Shown here: piece by piece, positions 10,004-17,316 of the stretch
Numbering within the stretch: position 1 is the first letter of the stretch
Layout: each line of letters begins with the position of its first letter
DNA from: Acanthaster planci
Lineage: Eukaryota; Echinodermata; Asteroidea; Valvatida; Acanthasteridae
Reading direction: 5' to 3'
NCBI RefSeq assembly: GCF_001949145.1
Contig: NW_019091588.1
Coordinates: 208,279-232,516, forward strand
DNA length: 24,238 bases
Translations under genes and position numbers: made by a program
Notes under the pieces: model-generated
The model's database searches: none
The model's input: the letters and a program-made list of their open reading frames with translations, nothing else
What the model was told of the DNA's origin: nothing

Positions 10004-10636
10004 ATGAATGGGAACATGTTTAAAAATCTTCACTGCGCGCTAATCGTAGGCAATACCGGGAGTGGCAAAACAAAGTGGATTTTGGACTTGTTAGAAACCG
10101 AATATAAATTTATATACGAGGCAATTATAATTATTTGCCCGACGTTATTTAAGAATGAGACTTATTTGGACCACTTGTAGATCTATGCCGATGAAAAAGT
10201 TTATTTATGCGACCTGAACCGTGAAAAGTTAGAATTAAAAGAGGCAATAGATTTGAATCAGAAATTTTTTGGTGGAATAAATACTTTATTTATTATCGAC
10301 GATTGTGCCTCGGATCAGATTATTAAATATAGGAAAAAATCTAGGTATAGTAATACGTGTGCGCTTAGTCGAATGGCCCTCAGCGGTTGGCATTTTAACC
10401 ATTCATGCTGGCTTTTAACGCAAAAATAAAATGCCGTTTTAAAAGACTTCAGGATTAATACGGCGTGGATTGCCATTTTTTATTGTAAAGATAAGTCATC
10501 GATTGATCAAATGCTGGATGAAAATGACGTGGTGCAAAATGAAGAACGTGATCGATTGAAACGGCATTTAAGAAATATTAAATTCAGTAAATTGGTCGTA
10601 AATACGCGACCGCCGGTTTCGTGTTTTTTGACGTGA
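10004..10636 (+). pseudogene. A32-type packaging ATPase, two nonsense codons
   Basis: Full-length (211 codons) DNA-packaging ATPase with Walker A GNTGSGKT (about residues 17-24) and Walker B LFIIDDCASD (about 95-104), followed by a conserved CWLLTQK motif and a C-terminal ENDVVQNEERD block. No frameshift is needed over the whole length. It is broken only by TAG after LDHL (element A has Trp there, so TGG to TAG) and TAA after LTQK (Tyr expected in the family). The element-A copy has TAA at the same second site. The start was chosen because it aligns with the element-A ATG. The stop codon overlaps an AATAAA signal. Confidence 0.88.
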
Positions 10637-10641
10637 ATAAA
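10636..10641 (+). promoter_or_regulatory. AATAAA overlapping the ATPase stop
   Basis: Polyadenylation-type hexamer sharing its first A with the TGA of the ATPase gene. Common by chance in AT-rich DNA, so function is uncertain. Confidence 0.3.
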
Positions 10642-10685
10642 ACTTAAAACTTAAAAATTATTTTTAAAAATTGACAAGATTTGAG

Positions 10686-11201
10686 ATGGATAGTAAAATA
10701 TTTACCCTGTGTAAGAAACTAAAAGAAATTTCTAATTTTCGAATTAAATTAAACGGCGAGATAAATTTGCAATGTAATAAATGTCACGACAGAGATACAG
10801 AAAAAATTAGACTTTGATATCGGTGTGTTCAATGCGTAGGCGTTCGGATATGCGAACATGGGAGACAGAAATACCAATGCATTGGTTGCGGTGGTACGCG
10901 TGTTTGTCCTCATAAAAAACAGAGAATCGCCTGCAAAACAACGCGATAAAAATATAATTTATTCAACCCAGAAAAATTTATTAATAGGGAATTTTTAGAA
11001 GAATTAGTCTGCGAGCACGAATTTTGTTACTATCTAGATTGCAAAGTTAAATTACAATATTTCGAAGAAATAGACGATCAAGCACCGATCGAACGGTTGC
11101 ACACGGATTTTGGGCATGTAAGGTGGAGCTGTGCCCTGGCCTGCCGGAGATGTAATTTAATGCGTAAGTGTAATATGAGTTACGAGTCAACTGCTTTGTA
11201 A
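10686..11201 (+). pseudogene. HNH nuclease with Cys/His-rich knuckle repeats
   Basis: 172 codons in one frame with no frameshift, interrupted by a TGA (about 10816) and a TAA (about 10948). The N-terminal half has C-x2-C pairs, then two C-x-H / C-x2-C-GG repeats (CEHGRQKYQCIGCGG and CPHKKQRIACK), resembling EsV-1-7-type cysteine motifs. The C-terminal half shows an HNH core: CYYLDCK, then ERLHTDFGH, then CALACRRCNLMRK. HNH enzymes cut DNA; a role in recombination, genome processing or homing is inferred. Last gene of the plus block, ending 145 bp before the convergence palindrome. Confidence 0.65.
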
Positions 11202-11345
11202 GTAGTTAATATTTATTTGAATTTTTGTAGCTGGGCTTTTATAGTCTAAGCGGAACACGTGTGGACTCTGTTTGTAGGCGTGGGTGTTTTACTTTTGACG
11301 TACGTGTAGAAGATGTAAACGGTTTATAATAAGCAAAAAAATTTT

Positions 11346-11371
11346 CCCCCTTCTCAAATTTGAGAAGGGGG
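11346..11371. terminator. Perfect 26-bp palindrome at gene convergence
   Basis: Two 13-base arms (CCCCCTTCTCAAA and its complement) with no spacer, flanked by A/T runs. It lies between the end of the plus block (11201) and the last minus-strand stop (11396), 25 bp beyond the latter. It could serve transcription from both sides, like the hairpin 3'-end signals known from mimivirus. That function is inference; the palindrome is directly visible. Confidence 0.65.
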
Positions 11372-11395
11372 GGTATTTTTTTGGCTTTTATTTTT

Positions 11396-12488
11396 CTAAG
11401 TTAATATATTATACAACATAGAATCAAGACCATCAACAGCAATGGCTCCTACGGTCAAAGATAACTTTTCTTCGTAGTGCGTGTCTAACGGTTTCTTTTC
11501 TGGTAAAATGGGCTTTACATTTAGATTCGGCAAAATTGTTGGTTCTTTTCTGGTATTTCATCGCCAAAATTGGCGACTCCACCGGAATTTAAGCTCGGTA
11601 CATAGCCTGTCATCATATCTGCAATCACAATTTGTAAATGATTATTATATCCATCAACTTCAAGTCCATGTCAGAAGGTACTAAATATAACCCCGGTGCA
11701 ACTACGAAATTTAGAGGCGTTTCGAGTATTGCAATGAATCTTGAAATTGGTCAATTGATTGTTTGAGATCGGGGGCTGAATTTATTAGATTCTCCACTAT
11801 GGTAATGAATTGTCATTGCTCGTCTAATCCGGTGCCGGGGGCTAAAACGCTGGTCTTTGTCTAAGCTCATGCGCCCAGTATTGCGTATACGTAAGCTCGG
11901 TTCGATTCATTTACTTTTGTGACGCCCAAGTCACAGGAATAAAATCCCACCAAGCCAGGGCGACGGCGCCGATGGTGAAATCCATTGGCCGTATAAGTAC
12001 TCGCGTGGCCGGAGCCTTTGGGCTGATCTGCCCAGCCAAAACCCATGAAAGTAGATTCCGCGTAATTGCCGTTTGTTACGTGTAAATCGTGCTGGTCATA
12101 ATTTTTACAGGACACTTGAATATAACCGTCGTCGTAATAATAGGCAGTTCCTAATCCGTTTGATACCTTGTCCCGCGTCTGTTTATACGATTTATTCGGA
12201 TCGACTCCGTATAATAAACACTTGCCTGTAGATTTCCGATGATCGTAATTATTGTGCAATGCTTTGAAGATGTCCTCTCTCGGAATGGGCATCACGCAGT
12301 CGTAAAATATTTTTCTCACAGTGAAATACACGTGAAAATTAAATAAAGCCGAGACATATGGATTAGAATCGGACAACAAATTAAAAACCCATCCCGCAAG
12401 CCGTCGTCGCGCAATACACAGCGAAATAAAATTGATTTTGATAAAACGATATCGGTTCAGTTGTCCAGCGATTGACCGCATCGTCCAT
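11396..12488 (-). pseudogene. Large conserved Polinton virion-type protein
   Basis: Starts at ATG 12488 in a good context (ACCATGG), with TATAAA about 25 bp upstream. Recognisable family blocks in order: MDDAVNRWTTEPISFYQNQF, an FNFHVYFTVRKI segment, GVDPNKSY, a Tyr/Gly/His-rich middle, NRAYVYAILGA (about 11867-11895), then after stops GTGLDEQ, NLINSAPDLKQSI and a VDGYNN segment. I know this arrangement (YVxAILGAQAQT ... DGYNN) from uncharacterised cnidarian proteins that accompany Polinton genes. At least three frameshifts and several stops break it. A structural role (penton or another virion part) is inferred from company and conservation, not from a fold I can see. Confidence 0.6.
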
Positions 12489-12689
12489 GGTGACTCTCGG
12501 TAATTTATACGCGTGCGCTTAATTGGGAAACTCGGCCGAAAACCAGTTATCCTTATTGACGACGATCAATAAATGACTGAAGTTGGCGCCAATCTTTTAA
12601 ATTAGAGCTTTTTAAAACGGAGGCGCCGTTGGTTTCACGTCTTGGTAAGCGGGTGGTTTTTCTTATTATTTGCAAAGTTATTCGCAAAG

Positions 12690-13276
12690 TTTTTTAATAA
12701 AGTTTTTTTAAAAAAACTGCCGCTCTTTCATTGGCTAGCACTTCCGTTCTTTTATTGACTTGCCGTTCGAATTCTCCTTTACTCGCCGATTTACTTTCTT
12801 TCAATTTTGAAGACTTACTTGACCTAATATTTTTCTTTCATTTCGTTAAACTTCTACTGATAAAATCAGTACGAATTCTTCTTGGGATATGTCGCCGTCT
12901 TCAATCGCGTGTGATATGTACCGTCGATCGTGTTTAGCTTGGCGTCGGCAAGCACGCGGATTTGATCGTGTTTTTTTGGTTTTGTGGGCCAGTCGACGGC
13001 TGGCGTATTTTAACATCGCTTAAGCACCGAATGCCCCGATAGCAATGCCTTCCATCACGAAAACCGATAGGGCCGGTAATGGCTCCCAAGATTGCAGGAA
13101 TTCCTATAGCTGCTGAGGTGGCGCCTATCGCTTCTACGCCGTACTCTTCGTAACCGAGTGCGGTGAGTAACTGACTACAATTTAATTTCTTCGATCTTTT
13201 GAAGACGGTAAATTTTTGTCGCGTTTTGATACCCAGTAAAATCTGGATAAATATTTGACTCGTCGTTTGTTGCCAT
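12690..13276 (-). pseudogene. Gly/Ala-rich hydrophobic Polinton protein
   Basis: ATG at 13276 (MATNDES) opens a polar N-terminus. After a frameshift near 13180 comes a hydrophobic Gly/Ala/Ile-rich centre (GVEAIGATSAAIGIP, then AILGAITGPIG), then, with further shifts near 13060 and 12960, a helical charged part including AKLNTID and AIEDGDISQEEFVLIL (about 12850-12910). That last block is typical of a small protein seen beside other cnidarian Polinton genes. The end is uncertain; a Lys/Glu-rich stretch continues to about 12690. A membrane-active minor virion protein is a reasonable guess. Confidence 0.5.
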
Positions 13277-13282
13277 CTTCTT

Positions 13283-13303
13283 AAAATATAAATTTTATAT
13301 TTT
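13283..13303. terminator. AT palindrome over a minus-strand stop codon
   Basis: Ten-base arms (AAAATATAAA and complement) around one T. It covers the stop of the gene at 13295-13681 and ends 7 bp before the next ATG, so it could be a 3'-end hairpin, a promoter for the next gene, or both. Confidence 0.4.
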
Positions 13304-13681
13304 TGTGGCTAATATATTTAACTCGATAATTAATCCGCCGTTTTCATTTTGTAAGAACCCGCCAGTTTCCGATCTCACGTAAAAAGTGAACTCGCCTATA
13401 TTTCTTCGCTGCAATTTTTTAGGCGTTTCAAAGTCGCTACGGAAATATTGATTTGTTGAAATTACTTGTAACAGATCAAACTGTTTTTCCGTTGTTAAAA
13501 TTGTAGTTTGTGTCTAATTGAGGACTATAAATATATGCGAGTTACCGGATTCCAACGTATAGCCTCTTTCAAATAGCACGTTTTTAACTGAGATTACCTT
13601 ATCACCATTAGAATTATCGATTACGTTTTTTAATTTAAACGTCTGTGGATTTTGGCACAAATAAAAAGTATGAGTCTCCAT
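13295..13681 (-). pseudogene. Small Polinton protein, one in-frame stop
   Basis: ATG at 13681 (METHTFYL) follows TTTATATTAAA closely. The frame runs 129 codons to TAA at 13295, broken only by a TAG at 13514. Beta-strand-like alternation of hydrophobic and polar residues (FKLKNVIDN, GYTLESGNSHIFIV, IGEFTFYVRSE) with many Asn/Thr suggests an all-beta fold, perhaps a small capsid or fibre-type protein. I do not recognise the family. It is in the same frame as the C-terminal end of the preceding TFIIB-like gene, so where that one ends and this begins is uncertain. Confidence 0.4.
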
Positions 13682-13689
13682 TTTAATAT

Positions 13690-14141
13690 AAACGGGTTTT
13701 AAAAATCTTTTCAACGGCGTTTTCCCAGTGTTTATCCGAGTCTTGAAATAGATCTTTACGGCTTTCGCGGGATCTTTCGTCACGTTTTGATAACACACGG
13801 CGAATAAGGCTCGCAGCGTTCTGCCCCGAGAAATCTTACCCGCTAAAACTCGGTTTAATTTATATTCTATGATGCCCGCTTGATCACGCGTCAATTGAAC
13901 GTTTAATTCTTTTAACGTCTTACCCTACTTTGATTTTGGTGTTTTTATAAACAAAACGTTGGTTATTCTTACCGCCCACGTTTTCCACTTCATTTCAATA
14001 AATCTAAGCCAACACTAATCCGCAATCGCGGCATGCGAAATTATAATCTCTTATTATTTTGGTGTCGTGCGGGCAGTTTTTTGGTGGCGGCGTTCTAGTA
14101 CCTTTTATACCAGTTAATTCATAAATCTCTTGGTCTGTCAT
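13690..14141 (-). pseudogene. TFIIB-like transcription factor
   Basis: ATG at 14141. Residues 23-45 form a zinc-ribbon-like segment NCPH ... ACRDCGLVLA, matching the C-x-H ... C-x2-CGLV pattern of TFIIB-type N-terminal ribbons. After stops and a frameshift (14004-13910) the frame continues with a helical region, LTRDQAGIIEYKLNRVLAG then SRGRTLRALFAVCYQ, like a TFIIB cyclin fold (RG-x-x-x-RA-x-x-A-x-C). In cells TFIIB bridges promoter-bound TBP and RNA polymerase; large DNA viruses carry versions for their own polymerase. The gene is shorter than cellular TFIIB, with room for only one cyclin repeat. The assignment rests on two short motifs. Its presence with the Rpb6-like gene strengthens it. 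Confidence 0.45.
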
Positions 14142-14180
14142 GGTTTTATTATCAGTTGTTTTTATGAAGTGACGTAAAAA

Positions 14181-14210
14181 ACCTCAGCTATTCCTGGGAA
14201 TAACTGAGGT
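14181..14210. terminator. Hairpin after a minus-strand gene
   Basis: Fourteen-base arms (ACCTCAGCTATTCC and its near complement, one G-T wobble) about a 2-base centre, so a 4-base loop in practice. It starts 4 bp after the stop at 14215 and is followed on the minus strand by a T run, exactly where a 3'-end signal is expected. Confidence 0.6.
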
Positions 14211-14214
14211 AAAA

Positions 14215-15021
14215 TTAATTCATAAGGTAATTATTCAAATTTAATCCACCTTTAATTTCACGGGATTCAGATTCAGATCCAGATTCAGATTCAGGTTTAG
14301 ATTCCTAACGTCCAAATCCGCTAAACGCCTGCAATGCCGACTTATTTGAAATTAGTCCGTCGTTCCTAATTTTCAACATAGCCGCCGATACTTTATACCA
14401 AACACTGGCGTCGCAAGAAAGCGAACCGTGAGTTCCGTAAAGGACATCTTTTGGGCAAATAAATGATTGTGCGTTACATCTCTTATCAATAAATCTCTCG
14501 ATATTTGACGAATCAATGGGTCGCTTTCGATGATCAAATAAAGAGGCATAGGAATCTATTTTAACAAACATCCGGTGCTTGTCCGTTTAAGGCAGTTTAG
14601 CTACGTATTATATTTTATTAAGGTCATCAATATCGCGATTAGCTTTATAAGCGTTTATGGTATTAGACGGGAGATTAGACCTAGTGTCAGCTCACAATGC
14701 GATAGACAGGTAAACAGCTACATTTATTTCATCGAGTATGCCCGCGGTAGTTTGTTGTATTTGATAGCAGATTTGACGCCCTGCTAAATTTTCCGGTGTT
14801 TTATCTCGAGTGCCGTATTTATAAAGCGGGTTTATGCCGTAACAGGGTTCTATCGTCATAATCAACAGGCGTTTATTTTGACCGTTGTGATGATAAAAAA
14901 AAAGCGAGCTGCAATGTTGGTCGTGTTTAATCACGGGTTTTAAAATGATTAAATTACTCGGATCAAAGGGACCATAAGTGACGTTGGGATACGTTGTTGA
15001 TCAAAAGTCGTCAGTGGTCAT
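14215..15021 (-). pseudogene. Possible viral DNA-binding protein with acidic tail
   Basis: ATG at 15021 (MTTDDF, then a TGA). About 269 codons to TAA 14215 with several stops and frameshifts (near 14690-14570). Segments include LIILKPVIKHDQ, FFYHHNGQNKRLLI, CYGINPLYKYG, FVKIDSYASLFD and ASVWYKVSAAM, then a SESE-rich acidic tail encoded by a GATTCA hexamer repeat (about 14262-14303). The order (LKP-type start, YGxN after a Leu-rich strand, a final W-strand block, charged tail) recalls a conserved protein of NCLDV and Polinton-like viruses thought to bind single-stranded DNA. I cannot confirm that from motifs alone. A hairpin follows its stop at once. Confidence 0.4.
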
Positions 15022-15028
15022 CTGAAAC

Positions 15029-15036
15029 GATATATA
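15029..15036 (-). promoter_or_regulatory. TATATATC upstream of the gene at 15021
   Basis: TATATATC on the minus strand ends 7 bp before the ATG, repeating the very short TATA-to-ATG spacing seen at the polymerase and Cys-rich genes. Confidence 0.4.
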
Positions 15037-15088
15037 CTTGAGTTGACATGGTTATGATTTTCCGGTTTGGTCGGAATTTTTTTATTTT

Positions 15089-15641
15089 TTATTCGGCTGC
15101 GTCTATTAACTCGGGTGGGATTTCTACTTTAATTAAATTTTCAACGTCAACGTTGTATTCAGTTATTAATCCAATTTCAAATAAATCAGCGTCGAGTTTT
15201 GTCGCGGAATCGGGCAGTGAATCGTTATCTCGCGCGTGTCGCAGCTTTTTATGCTGCCATTTACGAGCACCACGTGATCCATTCCTTCCAACTCGATACA
15301 ATTTACGCAGCAGGTGCAAGCGGTGCAACCAAAACCCTCTATACAATTACTGCACCCGTAACAGTCTTCGCAACTGTCCAAGGCACTTAATTTTGACAAT
15401 CGTATGAATTTAAACAACTTAAGCAATTTATACACCTGCCCCACTCGTTGCAAGTAGAGCAATTATTACATCTGGTGCAGTCGTTGCATTTGTGACAATC
15501 GTGGAACTCTTTACAATAGGTGCATTCAAATAAACAACCAGAATTTAAACAGCGCAGACAATCGTACCAATCTATCAGGTCAATTGAATTTCTCGTGTCT
15601 TTGCAAAAATAACAATTCACGTTTGTTTTGTGGTTTATCAT
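15089..15641 (-). pseudogene. Cysteine-rich repeat protein
   Basis: ATG at 15641 (MINHKTN). The first 84 codons hold about 20 Cys in C-x2-C and C-x-x-C-x-x-C pairs (for example CHKCNDCTRCNNCSTC), then a stop at 15387. A second frame continues with CEDCYGCSNC and CTACTCCVNC, and a third, after another shift near 15270, gives a Cys-free acidic C-terminus ending at 15089. Intact length would be about 180 residues with some 30 Cys, suggesting a chain of zinc knuckles or a disulfide-rich rod. The family is not recognised. It sits 34 bp after the Rpb6-like gene with a TATAAAAGG motif in the gap. Confidence 0.55.
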
Positions 15642-15643
15642 TT

Positions 15644-15652
15644 CCTTTTATA
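15644..15652 (-). promoter_or_regulatory. TATAAAAGG promoter of the Cys-rich gene
   Basis: TATAAAAGG two bases before the ATG at 15641, the same nine bases found one base before the polymerase ATG at the other end of the element. Confidence 0.55.
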
Positions 15653-15675
15653 AAGTTTCTTTTTATTATTCATTT

Positions 15676-15903
15676 TTAAGCGGCGCATAAATCATCAGGA
15701 ATAAATATTTCACTCGGCTTGTAAACTTTTTTGCCAGTCTTAGTCTTTCTCACTAAACAAACGTGGTGCCTTTGGTTTTGCACGTCCAGCTTTGCCTGCG
15801 CAATTAAATCTCGTTGCGATTCGTAGCCGTTGACGATTAACCACGTCGCGTGAGCGGCGACTAATTTAGTATATTCAAATTTAGTGACTAAAGTTAAAGT
15901 CAT
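15676..15903 (-). CDS. Rpb6/omega-like RNA polymerase subunit
   Basis: Intact 75-residue frame starting 35 bp inside the right terminal repeat; the only clearly open gene of element B. It matches the conserved Rpb6/omega fold in order: VTKFEYTKLVAAHA (cf. TKYE-x-A-x-x-x-x-x-RA), DLIAQAKLDVQ (cf. DPLxIAxxEL), VCLVRKTKTGK (cf. I-x-x-R-x-x-PDG) and a final EIFIPDD (cf. EL-x-I-x-D). Cellular Rpb6 stabilises the RNA polymerase clamp; many nucleocytoplasmic large DNA viruses encode one. Here it lacks the acidic N-terminal tail of eukaryotic Rpb6, as in short viral forms. Its position mirrors that of the polymerase gene at the left end. No promoter beyond the terminal repeat is obvious. Confidence 0.6.
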   Translation of the reverse strand: MTLTLVTKFEYTKLVAAHATWLIVNGYESQRDLIAQAKLDVQNQRHHVCLVRKTKTGKKVYKPSEIFIPDDLCAA

Positions 15904-15937
15904 TTGATTTTCAGGAAATGTCGAGAATTTTTGTTAG

Positions 15938-16133
15938 TTTTCCCCGATGCTTCCAGACAAGAGCTATTTTACCGGTGGTGGAAAGTCCCGGGGAAAAGTC
16001 CCGCTTTTGTGTGTTCAGAGCTCCGCGATTGCTGGTTTGGGAAGTCGGGTCAAAGGGTTTGGTGGAAGTCCCTGCTGCGCAGGTGGGTGAGTGAAAATCC
16101 CTGCCGCTCTTTAAATCTCCCCTCCCTGCTACT
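15938..16133. repeat. Right terminal inverted repeat of element B
   Basis: 196 bp, reverse complement of 5549-5745, ending in CTACT. Identity stops at the CCCC following TTTT at 15938. The Rpb6-like gene begins just inside. Confidence 0.88.
15980..16072 (-). promoter_or_regulatory. KappaB-like sites in the right terminal repeat
   Basis: On the minus strand, GGGACTTTCC (15980-15989) is the classic kappaB decamer. GGGACTTTTCC (15992-16002) has one extra T, and GGGACTTCCA (16063-16072) has one mismatch. They point toward the Rpb6-like gene 77-170 bp away. The perfect decamer lies in the arm where the left copy reads GGGATTTTCC, so both arms retain a consensus site despite divergence. Confidence 0.45.
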
Positions 16134-17316
16134 GTACACGACCAGTCATATTAATTCCATTTGCAAGAGTGTAAACTTTAATATCCGTAATCTGTGGCGT
16201 ATGGCCGATTTCTGACTCAGGAGTCTTTTCTTCACACTGTACGGACTTTCGTTCTTTCTCGCATTGACTACGCCAACCCGTTGTTGTATGGTGCCCAGGA
16301 AGTTGATATCCAGCGTCTGCAGCGCCTGCAAAATAAAGCGGTGCGTCTTGTGTTTGCATGTGGCAGAGAAAAAGGCTCAGTTCAGTTACTCTGATCTCTT
16401 CATTGGCTTCCATGAACAGACTTGTAAACATAAAGAAGGATTTTGAACTTGATTCTTTCTTGTATTGACAAGAAAGAATCAAGTTCAAAATCCTTCTTTA
16501 CGTTTACAAGTCTGTTCATGGAAGAGACACGCCGCTATTTATCTGAACATCTCAACCTGTACAATACTGGTCGCCCGGAAGAAGGTCGTAGACTCCGGTC
16601 TTCGTCAGATGTCACTCGGCTAGATGTCCCACGCTCCACCAGAAATGCTGGAGATAATTCTTACTTTGTTGTTGCTCCAAAACTAGGGAACCAGCTGACA
16701 TCAGGGAAGTGGCGTCAACCCCTGTCTTCAAACGCCTCCTCAAAACGTTCTTGTTCCCGGACTGAGGGCATTCTAACACATTTGGTGTACTTTCTGTTTC
16801 AACTTCATTATATTTTTGTATGTTGAAGAATGAGTGGCCTCTTTTGGCGAGTCCATTTGAGCTAATTAACGTGTAATTTTTTTTTGGCCAAATGCAACGA
16901 CTATTTATCATATCCTACCCCTGTACATGCTGAAAAACCTGGTTTAGTCACTTTACAGCCAGGGCCTCCCCTAGCCAGAAAAAACTTTTAAACAATCCAG
17001 CCGGCCTCCAGCCAGCCTCCAGCCAACTCCCATAAAACTGTGTGCTAAGTGGCCCCTTGCGTACAATCTAATGGATTGTTTACAAAATGGTGCCTGGGGC
17101 AGACAGTGGAATGTTTTTTATCAGTGACAGCTGTCTGGAACTTGTCAGAGGCCTCTTTCGGCTGTCTCTGAGGTGTTATTTTGGTTGGGGGGTGTTGTGT
17201 TGCGAGGCCGGTCCAGAGACCGTGTAAAAAAATTCCTAACCGCGTCCCAGGATACTTTCGTTTGTAAAGCGCTGTGTTCTTAGTAGAACGCTTACCAAAT
17301 GATTATTATTATTATT
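16134..17316 (+). pseudogene. LINE (CR1/L2-like), 3' half
   Basis: Continuation of the LINE cut at 5548: HINSICKSVNFNIRNLWR, then FVLSRIDYANPLLYG and IQRLQRLQNKAVRLVF, the usual reverse transcriptase C-terminal motifs, in shifted frames. An inverted duplication (16408-16523) interrupts it after LHWL. The frame then resumes with the RPRSTRNAG-type C-terminus (about 16620-16700). A long 3' region ends in TGTAAAGCGCTGTG and a short ATT microsatellite (17302-17316), typical of CR1/L2 3' ends. The right target duplication of element B (GTACA) is at 16134-16138. Confidence 0.8.
16408..16523. repeat. 56-bp fold-back inverted duplication
   Basis: Arms 16408-16463 and 16468-16523 are reverse complements with one mismatch and a 4-base ATTG centre. 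The right arm is native LINE coding sequence (FKILLYVYKSVHG); the left arm is its inverted copy. Confidence 0.92.

Larger units (their letters stand above)
5549..16133. mobile_element. Polinton/Maverick element B, nested in a LINE
   Basis: A 10,585-bp element with terminal inverted repeats starting AGTAG, flanked by a 5-6 bp target duplication. It has two convergent blocks. Plus: DNA polymerase B, capsid protein, packaging ATPase, HNH nuclease. Minus: Rpb6-like, Cys-rich, possible DNA-binding, TFIIB-like, small, glycine-rich and large virion-type proteins. It is shorter than the usual 15-20 kb, and both the polymerase (motif C) and the capsid gene (N-terminal half) have lost sequence. No retroviral-type integrase or adenovirus-type protease was recognised; they may have gone in the deletion between polymerase and capsid gene. 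Nearly all genes carry stops or frameshifts. Confidence 0.88.

Noticed and set aside
5780-11201. Stop-codon reassignment (TAA or TAG read as Tyr or Trp)
   Set aside because: Stops replace several residues (Trp, Tyr, probably Lys/Arg), frameshifts are common, and open genes in the same window end normally at TAA or TAG. Decay explains it better.
11481-11684. Plus-strand 67-codon frame
   Set aside because: It is antisense to the conserved C-terminal blocks of the minus-strand virion-type gene.
5549-16133. Retroviral-type integrase and adenoviral-type protease
   Set aside because: No HHCC or DDE-type spacing or protease motif was found on either strand; probably lost in the deletion between polymerase and capsid genes.
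16129-16488. 119-codon minus-strand frame in the LINE
   Set aside because: Antisense shadow of the LINE reverse transcriptase and of the fold-back duplication.
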